From the NCBI GenBank assembly GCA_035476815.1, contig DATILD010000042.1, positions 62,001-126,000 of the forward strand: DNA of 64,000 bases. Reading direction: 5' to 3'. The notes below the pieces were generated by a model. That model was not told where the DNA came from. It saw only the letters and a list, made by a program, of their open reading frames with translations, and searched no databases. Position 1 is the first letter of the stretch. Each line of letters opens with the position of its first letter. This DNA is from Methylibium sp035476815 (GTDB lineage Bacteria; Pseudomonadota; Gammaproteobacteria; Burkholderiales; Burkholderiaceae_C). This document shows, one piece after another, positions 16,374 through 24,602 of the stretch. The position numbers and the translations under genes were made by a program.

Positions 16374-18731
16374 ATGTTCGAAAGAATCCTGCGGTGGTCG
16401 CTGTCACTGTGCGCAGTCTGCGTGGCAGCGTGCGGAGGAGGCGGCGATTACGAGGGGACGCCGTCCCCATCGCCGGGCGGCGGAGGCGGGGAGGGCTTCG
16501 CGACGGTCGAGGCATTCGTCGCCGCGCGCGTCAAGCCGCGGCTCGACAACTGCCGGACCTGCCACGTGTCGGGCGGCGTGGGCGACATCACCGACGGACG
16601 TCGGATGAGGCTCAGCACCGACCCCTCGGAAGACGATGCGAACCTCAGGGCCTCGTGGACGGCAATGAGCGGCAACAACCCGACCTCGCGGATCCTGCTG
16701 ATGGCTTCGGGGCAGGGCGATCCTCACACGGGTGGCACCCCGTGGCCGGCCGACAGCGATGCCTACGAGGACATCGCCGCGATCCTCGCCTGCTACGAGG
16801 ACCCGAGCGGCTGCATGACCCGGATCGCGACCCTCGGCGGCGGCAACGCGCCGACCGCGCTCCCGCTGCTGGGCAGCCGAAATGGCTCGTCCTACTTCGA
16901 GAACTACTGCGAAGGCCGCGACGGCAGCACGCCGCGGGCGGACGACACCGTCCTGCCCCGGGATCCGCGCGAGCAGGTCGTTGCGGGCTTCAACGCCGGC
17001 AAAGCGGTGCACTTCAACGCCTACTACGAGAACTGCCTCGTCAATCAGCCTGAAGAGATGCAGTTACCGAAGACCTGCGGCGAGTACCGGACGTTGCGTA
17101 CGGCAGGCGCGCAGTTCCTGAACCACGATGACGTTGTGAATCGCGGAACGCCGGCCAACCCTGCCGCCACGCCATCGATCATCACGGCAGACGCATTCAA
17201 TGCGCAATGGCAAGACTGGGGCGCGGGTCTGACCAGCCGGCCGGACGACTTCGACGAAGCTCGCGCGCTGTTCACGGGGGAAGCCATTGCGCCGTTCCAC
17301 AATCCCTACCCGCTGCCGGGCGAGGATCCGAATGCGGCGAACGGTGGTTCGGGCAAGCTTCCGCTGGGCATGGTCCAGACGAAGGATGGCAGCGGCAACT
17401 GGACGGGCATGATCGCGACGGACAACTCGTGCGTCGGCTGTCATGCCAGTGGCGTCGGCACCGCGGCCGACGGCCTCGGCGGCTTGTGGGGCCTCGGCGC
17501 GGCAGGTTACATGGCCGCCGGCGGTTCGTCGCAGGGCGGTCAAACGCCGGATGCGGTCACGGGCTTCGAAATCGTCGACTTCGTTCTCAAGGACTGGGAC
17601 TCGCTTGATCGCGGCGCTCCGGGGCAGAAGTACTTGCCGACGCACCGGCCGTCGCGCCAGGACGGGCCGCAGTGGTGGAACATGGGCTCGCGCGTCCGCA
17701 AGTTCTTCGACGGGGGGCCGTCGACGTTGAGCCTGCGCATCCTCACGGCTTCGTTCATTGACGGGGCCCACCTCGCGACCGGGAAGGATCGTCGTGATTA
17801 CTCCGACGAAGTCGCGATGAAGGCGTATATGTTTACCGAGTCGCTGCGCTCGCCGAAGTACCCCGAGAGCCTGCCCGCCATCGACACGGCCCTGGCCGAG
17901 CAAGGCGCGGTGCTCTTCCACACGAAGGACCTCTGGGCCTATGCCGGCAACGAGAACGCGCCGAAGCCGCTGGGGGGCAACGGTTCGTGCGCGGGCTGCC
18001 ACGGCGCCTACTCGCCGCGGTATGTGAACGACACCACCTACGTGCCCGGGCCGGAGTTCGAGGGCATCGCCGGCCATATTTCGCCGCTCAATGTGATCGG
18101 AACCGAGCGACATCGTGCCGATCAGCTCGCGGGCATCTTCGCGGATGTGTGGGCTCGCAGTTGGTGGTCGTTCCCGGAAGGGCAGCACGGCTATGTCGAT
18201 CCGGACACGAAGTCGCCTGCCGAGGAGGCGGCGGACGAGAACCTGTTGGTACGCAATACGCAGGGTGCCTGCGGGTGGCGTCCGGGGGTCGTCGGCTACC
18301 AGGCGCCGCCGCTGTACGGTGTCTGGGCCAGTGCGCCGTACTTCCATAACGGCAGCGTGCCGGATCTGGAGACCGTTCTCGATCCGACGCAGCGTCCGCC
18401 GCTGTGGCGGCGGCAAGTGCAGACGGTCGCCGGTGTGAAGGGCTTCGACTCGCGGCTGAGCGCACTGGACACGACGAAGATGGGCTGGAAGTACACGACG
18501 CTGTCCTGCGACAACTCGAACCGGTACACCTCGTGCGATCCGGTTATCGACACCGGCAGCATCTTCCAGATCTTCACGGGAACCGCGCCCGTGGCAGGGC
18601 CGGCCACTCGTGAGCAGCGCATGACCTTCAACACGCAGATCGATGGCAACAGCAACACCGGCCACGAGTTCACGAAGGTGCTGACGCCCCAGGAGCGCAA
18701 GGCGCTCATCGAGTACCTGAAGACGCTGTGA
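16374..18731 (+). CDS. RoxA-like c-type cytochrome lipoprotein with three CxxCH motifs
   Basis: 785 residues. Signal peptide with lipobox VAAC (Cys20), so an exported lipoprotein. Three heme c sites: CRTCH (60-64), CVGCH (353-357) and CAGCH (539-543). The last two, ~186 residues apart, with the segments GAYSPRYV, PLYGVWASAPYFHNGSVP and THRPSRQDGPQWWNMG, resemble the diheme RoxA/RoxB (rubber oxygenase) family rather than short MauG/CcpA peroxidases. The N-terminal ~150 residues form an extra cytochrome-like domain with the first CxxCH. Oxidative attack on a polymer or terpenoid at the cell surface is possible, but the substrate is unknown. The stop overlaps the next start (GTGA). Confidence 0.72.
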   Translation: MFERILRWSLSLCAVCVAACGGGGDYEGTPSPSPGGGGGEGFATVEAFVAARVKPRLDNCRTCHVSGGVGDITDGRRMRLSTDPSEDDANLRASWTAMSGNNPTSRILLMASGQGDPHTGGTPWPADSDAYEDIAAILACYEDPSGCMTRIATLGGGNAPTALPLLGSRNGSSYFENYCEGRDGSTPRADDTVLPRDPREQVVAGFNAGKAVHFNAYYENCLVNQPEEMQLPKTCGEYRTLRTAGAQFLNHDDVVNRGTPANPAATPSIITADAFNAQWQDWGAGLTSRPDDFDEARALFTGEAIAPFHNPYPLPGEDPNAANGGSGKLPLGMVQTKDGSGNWTGMIATDNSCVGCHASGVGTAADGLGGLWGLGAAGYMAAGGSSQGGQTPDAVTGFEIVDFVLKDWDSLDRGAPGQKYLPTHRPSRQDGPQWWNMGSRVRKFFDGGPSTLSLRILTASFIDGAHLATGKDRRDYSDEVAMKAYMFTESLRSPKYPESLPAIDTALAEQGAVLFHTKDLWAYAGNENAPKPLGGNGSCAGCHGAYSPRYVNDTTYVPGPEFEGIAGHISPLNVIGTERHRADQLAGIFADVWARSWWSFPEGQHGYVDPDTKSPAEEAADENLLVRNTQGACGWRPGVVGYQAPPLYGVWASAPYFHNGSVPDLETVLDPTQRPPLWRRQVQTVAGVKGFDSRLSALDTTKMGWKYTTLSCDNSNRYTSCDPVIDTGSIFQIFTGTAPVAGPATREQRMTFNTQIDGNSNTGHEFTKVLTPQERKALIEYLKTL

Positions 18732-19255
18732 GCCAGGCCATGACCCAACGGACGTTTCGATCGCTCCTGATGGTCATGGCCCTGGCGGCGGCTTCCCCGG
18801 CCTTCGCACTGAAGGCCGGGGATCCCGCTCCTGCGTTCGCGGTCGAGAAGCTGGGCTCGGGCGACCGGGTCCGGCTCGACGCGTTCCAGGGCAGGGTCCT
18901 GCTCGTCGACTTCTGGGCGTCGTGGTGCGGGCCGTGCCGGCAGTCCTTGCCGGTCTACCGGCAACTGACCGAGGCGCTGGCGGACCGCGGCTTCTCGGTC
19001 CTGGCGGTCAACGTCGACGCCAACGCGGAAGAGGGCCGAGGCCTGTTGCGGCAGCTCGGGATGGATCCGACGACGATCAATGCGGTCCGCGACGACAAAG
19101 GTGCCGTCGCCTCGAAGTACGGCGTGAAGGTGATGCCTTCGGCCTACCTCGTCGACCGGCGCGGCGTGGTCCGGGTCGTGCACGTCGGGTTCAAGGCGGA
19201 CGACGTGCCGAAGCTTCGCGAGCAGATCACACAACTACTGGACGAGACCCCATGA
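18728..19255 (+). CDS. TlpA/ResA-like thioredoxin-fold protein
   Basis: 175 residues from the GTG overlapping the previous stop; an ATG at 18740 is an alternative start. Signal peptide ends near SPAFA. A redoxin domain begins at GDPAPAF, with the active site WASWCGPCR and the cis-Pro region VMPSAYLVD. TlpA/ResA-type proteins reduce the CxxCH cysteines of apocytochromes c in the periplasm, which fits the three-heme protein encoded just upstream. Overlaps the next gene by ATGA. Confidence 0.83.
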   Translation: MSQAMTQRTFRSLLMVMALAAASPAFALKAGDPAPAFAVEKLGSGDRVRLDAFQGRVLLVDFWASWCGPCRQSLPVYRQLTEALADRGFSVLAVNVDANAEEGRGLLRQLGMDPTTINAVRDDKGAVASKYGVKVMPSAYLVDRRGVVRVVHVGFKADDVPKLREQITQLLDETP

Positions 19256-19479
19256 AGTTCCCATTCGTTGCGCTGGGTGCGGCGCTCCTGCCGCTTGCCG
19301 GACTGTCGGGCTGCGGCACGACGCCACCCGAGGCCTGGCAGCGCGGCAACCTGGCCAGGCCGATCATGCAGTGGACGCCCGATGCCCTGGAGTCGGCGAC
19401 ACGGCAGCAGAACTACGCCAGCAAGGAAGCCGCCGTCGGCGGCGGTGCGGCAGCCGGCGGCGGCTGCGGTTGTCGCTAG
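19252..19479 (+). CDS. DUF4266 small lipoprotein
   Basis: 75 residues. Signal peptide with lipobox LSGC, then a short conserved stretch (PPEAWQRGNLARPIM, a central YASKEAA) and a Gly-rich tail ending CGCR. This is the DUF4266 pattern. The family typically sits between a thioredoxin-like gene and a DUF3570 gene near ApbE, exactly as here. Function is unknown; an outer-membrane anchor or secretion partner of the DUF3570 barrel is a guess. Confidence 0.8.
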   Translation: MKFPFVALGAALLPLAGLSGCGTTPPEAWQRGNLARPIMQWTPDALESATRQQNYASKEAAVGGGAAAGGGCGCR

Positions 19480-19487
19480 GAGGCGCC

Positions 19488-20699
19488 ATGTCGACCACAC
19501 GACTGAGCGCGCTCGCCGCGCTGACCGCGTCCGCGCTGGCCATTCCCGTCGACACCCCCTGGGCCCAGGACGCCGCCAAGGCCTCGACCGACGTCGCGGG
19601 CAGGCCCGCCGATCTGTCCTACCGCTACTCGTCCTATCGCGAGGGCGATCTCCCGTCGGACAAGACGGCCGGGGCGCAGCGCGAGCGCTACAAGGTCGAC
19701 TCGCACTACGTGCGGGCGGCCAAGCTGCTCGGCAACGGCATCGACCTGTCGGCCGACCTGGCCGTCGAGACGATGAGCGGCGCCTCGCCCTGGTTCATCA
19801 CGCCAGGGCCGAACGGCAGGCCGCTGCAGGTCATGAGCGGGGCCAGCATCGACGACGATCGCACCGCGCTGCGGCTGCGTGCCGGCAAGACGTTCGGCCA
19901 CTACGATGCCGTGCTGAACCTGAGCCTCTCCAGGGAGAACGACTACCGGTCCAACGGCCTTGCGCTCGAGATCGGTCGGGCCTTCAACAACCAGCTCGAC
20001 ACGCTGAGCGCCTCGTTGGCCTACACGGACAACAAGCTGAAGCCGACCGACGGCGGCAGCGCCCAGTTCCCGACGCGGATCACGCGTGCCGACAACGACG
20101 AGGTGGCGCTGTCGATCGGCTACACGCGCGTGCTCGGCGAGAGCGCGCAGATCCAGACGTCGATCACGTACTCGTGGCTGGATGGCTACCTGTCGGACCC
20201 GTACAAGCTCGCGTACGTGGCAGGCAACCTCCTGCCTGACGCGCGTCCCGACGGCCGGGAGGAGCTCGTCTGGTTGACGCGCCTTCGGTACTTCGTGCCA
20301 TCTGCCGGGGCCGCGCTGCACCTGGACTATCGCTACTTCCGCAGCGACTGGAAGACGCGTTCGCACACGGTGGAGGCAGCCTGGTATCAACCACTGCCCA
20401 ACGACTGGCAGCTCGTCCCGAGGCTGCGTTGGTACAGTCAAAGTCAGGCCTACTTCTACGAGCCGTACTACAACACGGCGCGAGCGGACTTCTTCCAATC
20501 GAGCGACTATCGTCTCTCGCCTTACGGTGCTCTCAGCTTCAGCCTCGAGGCATCGAAGGTGATCGAGGGGTGGCGGTTCAGTGCTCGATTCGAAGGGTAC
20601 GACAGCGACGGCAGCTACGCGGTTGGCAGTGTGAAGACCGAGAACCCAGGCTTGGTTGACTTCAAGGTCTTCTCGCTGGGGATCGCCAAAAGCTTCTGA
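19488..20699 (+). CDS. DUF3570 family outer-membrane beta-barrel protein
   Basis: 403 residues, start supported by AGGAGG just upstream. Signal peptide ends near TPWAQD. Alternating strands (YRYSSYREGD, LRLRAGKTFG, LHLDYRYFRSDW) and a C-terminal aromatic residue (IAKSF) mark a barrel. It follows DUF4266 by eight bases. The DUF4266-DUF3570-ApbE trio recurs in bacteria with periplasmic redox systems. A role in exporting or supporting the redox protein encoded upstream is inference. Confidence 0.8.
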   Translation: MSTTRLSALAALTASALAIPVDTPWAQDAAKASTDVAGRPADLSYRYSSYREGDLPSDKTAGAQRERYKVDSHYVRAAKLLGNGIDLSADLAVETMSGASPWFITPGPNGRPLQVMSGASIDDDRTALRLRAGKTFGHYDAVLNLSLSRENDYRSNGLALEIGRAFNNQLDTLSASLAYTDNKLKPTDGGSAQFPTRITRADNDEVALSIGYTRVLGESAQIQTSITYSWLDGYLSDPYKLAYVAGNLLPDARPDGREELVWLTRLRYFVPSAGAALHLDYRYFRSDWKTRSHTVEAAWYQPLPNDWQLVPRLRWYSQSQAYFYEPYYNTARADFFQSSDYRLSPYGALSFSLEASKVIEGWRFSARFEGYDSDGSYAVGSVKTENPGLVDFKVFSLGIAKSF

Positions 20700-20742
20700 C
20701 GCGCGGCGAGTGACGTGCGGCCCGACCGGGACATTCGCTGAC

Positions 20743-21666
20743 ATGAACGATTCGCAAGCGATCTCCTATCGATTCAAGGCAATGGGGGGGCCTTGCGAGG
20801 TCAGGCTGTACGGCGTTACCCCGCTCGAGGCCTCGTCCATCGCCGCCGCGGTGGAGGGCGAAGTACGACGGCTCGAGTTGCGCTACTCGCGGTACCGGGA
20901 CGACAGCATCACTGCCCAGATCAACGGCACCGCGACCACCGGTCAGCCGTTGCCAGTTGATCCTGAGACGGCTGCGCTGTTGAACTACGCCCATACCGCC
21001 TGGGTGCAGAGCGACGGACTCTTCGATATCACGTCGGGCGTGCTCCGCAAGCTCTGGAACTTCAAGGAGCACAAGCTGCCGTCGCAGGCCGAGATCGACG
21101 GCGTGCTGCCGCTCATCGGTTGGCAAAAGATCGTCTGGCGCAACTCGTGCATCGTGCTGCCCGAGCCCGGCATGGAGATCGACTTCGGCGGCTACGTGAA
21201 GGAGTACGCGACCGATCGAGCCGCTGCAACCGCGCGAGATCACGGAGCCAGACACGGCTTCGTCGATCTCGCAGGAGACATTGCCGTGATCGGGCCACAT
21301 CCCGATCGAACGCCGCTGGCAATCGGGATCCGCAATCCGGTGCAGCCGGACGTCGCGATTGCGTCCGTGCCCATGAGCTACGGGGCCATTGCCAGCAGCG
21401 GCAGCTATGAACGGTTCTTTGAGCACGAGGGGCGGCGCTATTGCCACATCCTCAATCCAGTCACCGGCTGGCCGGTAGCCGACGAGGTTTCATCGGTCAG
21501 CGTCATCGCCGATGCGTGCCTGATCGCGGGCACGGCCACGACCATCGCCATGCTGAAGGGTCTCGTCGAGGGGACGAAGTGGTTGGATTCCTTGGGTTTG
21601 CCTTATGTGCTCGTCGACTCCGCCGGGGTCGTTCGGGTCGGAGAGGTTAAGCAAGATGAGATCTAG
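20743..21666 (+). CDS. apbE: FAD:protein FMN transferase (ApbE family)
   Basis: Covalently attaches FMN to Thr/Ser of periplasmic target proteins. 307 residues with family motifs FKAMGGPCEV, the conserved lysine in DFGGYVKEYATD, LAGDIAVIGPHP and HILNPVTGWPV. The usual metal-binding Asp near the C-terminus (consensus DALxT) reads AGTATTIAML here, a variant to note. No signal peptide is evident from this start, unlike many ApbE proteins. No obvious flavinylation target (FMN-binding domain) is seen in this cluster. Confidence 0.85.
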   Translation: MNDSQAISYRFKAMGGPCEVRLYGVTPLEASSIAAAVEGEVRRLELRYSRYRDDSITAQINGTATTGQPLPVDPETAALLNYAHTAWVQSDGLFDITSGVLRKLWNFKEHKLPSQAEIDGVLPLIGWQKIVWRNSCIVLPEPGMEIDFGGYVKEYATDRAAATARDHGARHGFVDLAGDIAVIGPHPDRTPLAIGIRNPVQPDVAIASVPMSYGAIASSGSYERFFEHEGRRYCHILNPVTGWPVADEVSSVSVIADACLIAGTATTIAMLKGLVEGTKWLDSLGLPYVLVDSAGVVRVGEVKQDEI

Positions 21667-23452
21667 GCTCTATCAACTGCTTGTCAGCCTGGTGTTGCTC
21701 TTCGCGGTCGCCACAGGCGCGGTGAGCGCTGCCGACTTCCTTGATCCGAAGGATGCATTCCGCGTCGAGCTTGACGCCGCGTCGGATCAGGCGAGGATCC
21801 GATTCAAGATCGCGCCAGGTCACTACCTCTACCAGGAGCGCATCAAGTTCGCACTGGTCGTCGGCGACAGGGCCCATCCTGTCGAGGTGGTGTTACCGCA
21901 GGGGCAGTGGAAGGATGATCCGAGCTTCGGCAGGGTGGTCGTCTATCACGACAGCTTCGTTGCAACGGTCGATCGCGCGAAGCTGGGCGAGCTCGCTGGT
22001 GCTGAGCTGCAAGTCGGGTATCAAGGCTGCAGTGAAGCCGGGATTTGCTATCCGCCTGTCACGGAGAAGCACGCACTGAGCCTGACGAGCAACCAGAGTT
22101 CTCTGGTGAAGGGCGCAGCCATTGAGGATCAGGAGCCTTTGTCCTCGAGCGACGAAGGACAGATTGCGAGCATCCTCGGGTCCGGCAGCTACGCGCTGGT
22201 GGCGTTGAGCTTCTTTGGATTCGGCCTGCTGCTATCGCTGACGCCCTGTGTTCTGCCGATGATCCCGATCGTCTCGACGATCATCATGGGTCACAGCCAG
22301 AAGAGCGGCCGCAGGCGGGCGGCATTGCTGTCCGGCGTGTACGTTCTTGGCATGGCGGTCGCCTATGCGTTGGCCGGCGTTGCCGCGGGGATGATGGGGG
22401 TCTATCTGGCAAGTGCCCTGCAAAGCCCCTGGATCGTCGGCGCGTTCGGGGCCGTGCTGACGCTGCTCGCGCTGTCGATGTTCGGCGTCTACGAGATCCA
22501 GCTGCCCTCGAGTCTGCAGGCTCGAGCCACGGAGCTCAGCGGCCGGTTGCCGGGTGGAAGCTTCACCAGCGTCTTCGCCATGGGAGTGATCTCGTCGCTG
22601 GTCGTGGGGCCCTGCATTGCGCCGCCGCTGGCGGGCGCCCTTGTCTACATCGGCCAGACGGGTGACGTGCTGCTCGGGGCGATGGCGCTGTTCTCGATGG
22701 CCGTCGGGCTCGGCGTTCCGCTCATGGTGGTTGGAGCATCGGCCGCATCGCTGCTCCCCCGATCCGGGCCTTGGATGCGATCTGTCAATCGGATCGCCGG
22801 CGTCGTCATGTTGGCGACCGCGCTGTGGCTCGTCTCGCCGTTCCTTCCCAAGGTGGCGACGATGCTCCTGACGGCCGCCCTGCTCATCGGTTGCGCCATT
22901 TTCCTGAAAGCGCTTGATCCGCTCGCACCGGACAGTGGACCGATCTTGCGCCTCGGCAAGGCCGGTGGGGTCGTCATGCTTCTGGCGGGCTCTCTGATCA
23001 TCATCGGCGCCATGAGCGGTGGCCGCAGCTTGACTGAACCGCTGGCGGGCCTTCGCGGCTCTTCCGGCGATAGGGGAAGTGGCCAGAAGGGCGCACTCTT
23101 CGCGCGCGTAGACAAGGTCCAAAACATCCAGCAAGCCATTCAAACCGCGGCAGGTCGGGTCGTCGTGATCGACTTCTACGCAGACTGGTGTTCTTCTTGC
23201 GTCGAGCTGGAGCACAAGACGTTCACTGATGCGCGAGTTCACGAGCGCTTGCGCAACGCCGTACTCGTTCAGCTCGACGTGACCGAAAACCGGCCTGAGC
23301 ATCAAGCGTTCCTGAAGAGGTTCGGACTGTTCGGTCCTCCGGGTCTCGTCTTCATCGGTCCGGACGGCCGGGAGCTCAGGAACGTCCGGTTGATCGGCTT
23401 CAGGCCGCCGGAGGAGATGCTCAAGGCGCTCGACAAGGTGCCTGCGCTTTGA
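21656..23452 (+). CDS. dsbD: thiol:disulfide interchange protein DsbD
   Basis: 598 residues from the ATG at 21656 (GAGAGG upstream), overlapping apbE by 11 bases. All three DsbD modules are present with their cysteine pairs. The N-terminal domain has CSEAGICYPP, the eight-helix core has LTPCVLPMIPI and GPCIAPPLAGA, and the C-terminal thioredoxin domain has YADWCSSCVE. It moves electrons from cytoplasmic thioredoxin to periplasmic partners such as TlpA/ResA, so it plausibly feeds the thioredoxin-like protein at 18728. Confidence 0.9.
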   Translation: MRSRLYQLLVSLVLLFAVATGAVSAADFLDPKDAFRVELDAASDQARIRFKIAPGHYLYQERIKFALVVGDRAHPVEVVLPQGQWKDDPSFGRVVVYHDSFVATVDRAKLGELAGAELQVGYQGCSEAGICYPPVTEKHALSLTSNQSSLVKGAAIEDQEPLSSSDEGQIASILGSGSYALVALSFFGFGLLLSLTPCVLPMIPIVSTIIMGHSQKSGRRRAALLSGVYVLGMAVAYALAGVAAGMMGVYLASALQSPWIVGAFGAVLTLLALSMFGVYEIQLPSSLQARATELSGRLPGGSFTSVFAMGVISSLVVGPCIAPPLAGALVYIGQTGDVLLGAMALFSMAVGLGVPLMVVGASAASLLPRSGPWMRSVNRIAGVVMLATALWLVSPFLPKVATMLLTAALLIGCAIFLKALDPLAPDSGPILRLGKAGGVVMLLAGSLIIIGAMSGGRSLTEPLAGLRGSSGDRGSGQKGALFARVDKVQNIQQAIQTAAGRVVVIDFYADWCSSCVELEHKTFTDARVHERLRNAVLVQLDVTENRPEHQAFLKRFGLFGPPGLVFIGPDGRELRNVRLIGFRPPEEMLKALDKVPAL

Positions 23453-23558
23453 CGCTGGTGCCATCGAGCATCCCTGCGTCTGACGAGTTGTCATCATGAA
23501 GACCATCCCAGCCGATGCCTGCGCCGGCGATCTGGCGACGAGCGACGCGCACAAGTTC

Positions 23559-23565
23559 AAGGAGG
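23559..23565 (+). promoter_or_regulatory. Shine-Dalgarno that sets the CcmI-like start
   Basis: AAGGAGG lies eight bases before the GTG at 23574. The earlier in-frame ATG at 23496 and the later one at 23598 have no comparable site, so GTG 23574 is preferred. Confidence 0.6.
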
Positions 23566-23573
23566 CGGCCAAC

Positions 23574-24548
23574 GTGACCGCGACGACCGACACCGCAATG
23601 AACCGAACGATGCTTATGCTGGGCCGCTGGGCCGTGGCGATAGCGGCCGTCCTGGCGATCACGCTCTTCGCCTACCACGAGTGGATGGGCAGTCGCGTGT
23701 TGCCGACAGTTCAGAACGCGGCCGACAGCCCTCCGCCGAAGCCTGCGATGACGCCTGGGCTGCGAGCACTCGTCGAGAAGACGCAGGTTGCGCCGAATGA
23801 CGCCGACGCATGGGCCAAGCTCGGCCATGCCCATCTTGCTGCGCGGCAGTTTGCCGAGGCTGCACAAGCCCTCGAGAAGGCGACGCGGCTTCGCGAGGAT
23901 GATGCCCAACTGTGGGTCGATTACGCGACCGCCGTTGGCTCATCGCAGGGCGAGCGCTTGAGCGGCGAGCCGGAAGCTCTCGTGCAGCGAGCTCTCAAGC
24001 TGAATCCGAAGCACCCCAACGCTCTGGCGATGGCTGGCCTGGCGGCCAGCGAGCGCGGTGAGATGGCGGCAGCATCAAACTACTGGCGTCAGGCAATCGA
24101 TGTGGTGCCTGCGGGCAGCCCCTTGGCTGATTCGCTTCGCACGGCGCTGGCCGGTGTACAGGCCGGATCCGAAGTGCGCGAGGCAGCGAGCAAGTCGTCC
24201 GAAGAAGCGGTCCTCATCGTCGACCTTGGCGTCGACCGTTCGCTTCAAGGCAAGGCCAAGCCAGGGGACTCCGTCTTCGTCGATGTTCGATCGGCCGACC
24301 GACCGGGTGTCACCGTGGCGCTGGCGCGCAAGATGATCCAGGACGCAGGTTCGATGGAAGTGCGCCTCGATGACTCGCACTCCCTGGACAAGCAGCTCCT
24401 GCTCTCGAGTGCCGGGAAGGTCATCGTCCATGCGCGCATCTCCAGGGCTGGGTTCGCGATGGCCGAGCCTGGTGACCTGCTTGGAGAGTCTCCCGCGACA
24501 TCTTCCAAGGGCAGGACTGCCGTTCTGATTGACAAGATCCAGCGCTAA
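23574..24548 (+). CDS. CcmI/CycH-like TPR protein of cytochrome c maturation
   Basis: 324 residues from GTG 23574. One membrane helix (WAVAIAAVLAITLFAYHEWMG), then TPR repeats (PNDADAWAKLGHAHLAARQF, PKHPNALAMAGLAASERG) and a C-terminal periplasmic domain like that of CcmI/CycH/NrfG (VFVDVRSADRPG). Such proteins hold apocytochrome c for the heme ligase. It closes the operon that begins with the three-heme lipoprotein, so it may be a dedicated chaperone. No CcmF/CcmH ligase genes are present here. Confidence 0.75.
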   Translation: MTATTDTAMNRTMLMLGRWAVAIAAVLAITLFAYHEWMGSRVLPTVQNAADSPPPKPAMTPGLRALVEKTQVAPNDADAWAKLGHAHLAARQFAEAAQALEKATRLREDDAQLWVDYATAVGSSQGERLSGEPEALVQRALKLNPKHPNALAMAGLAASERGEMAAASNYWRQAIDVVPAGSPLADSLRTALAGVQAGSEVREAASKSSEEAVLIVDLGVDRSLQGKAKPGDSVFVDVRSADRPGVTVALARKMIQDAGSMEVRLDDSHSLDKQLLLSSAGKVIVHARISRAGFAMAEPGDLLGESPATSSKGRTAVLIDKIQR

Positions 24549-24563
24549 GGCCTCGCGCCGGAT

Positions 24564-24596
24564 CGCGCCACGTCGAAGATTTCCGCGCGTGGCGCG
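24564..24596. terminator. hairpin between convergent genes
   Basis: CGCGCCACG (24564-24572) pairs perfectly with CGTGGCGCG (24588-24596) in the 54-base gap between two convergent genes. There is no T-run, so efficiency as an intrinsic terminator is doubtful. Confidence 0.45.
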
Positions 24597-24602
24597 GGGC
24601 TC

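Noticed and set aside
16374..18731. Reading the heme protein as an ordinary cytochrome c peroxidase
   Set aside because: It is more than twice the peroxidase length, has a third CxxCH, and the segments around the last two hemes fit the RoxA-like family better.
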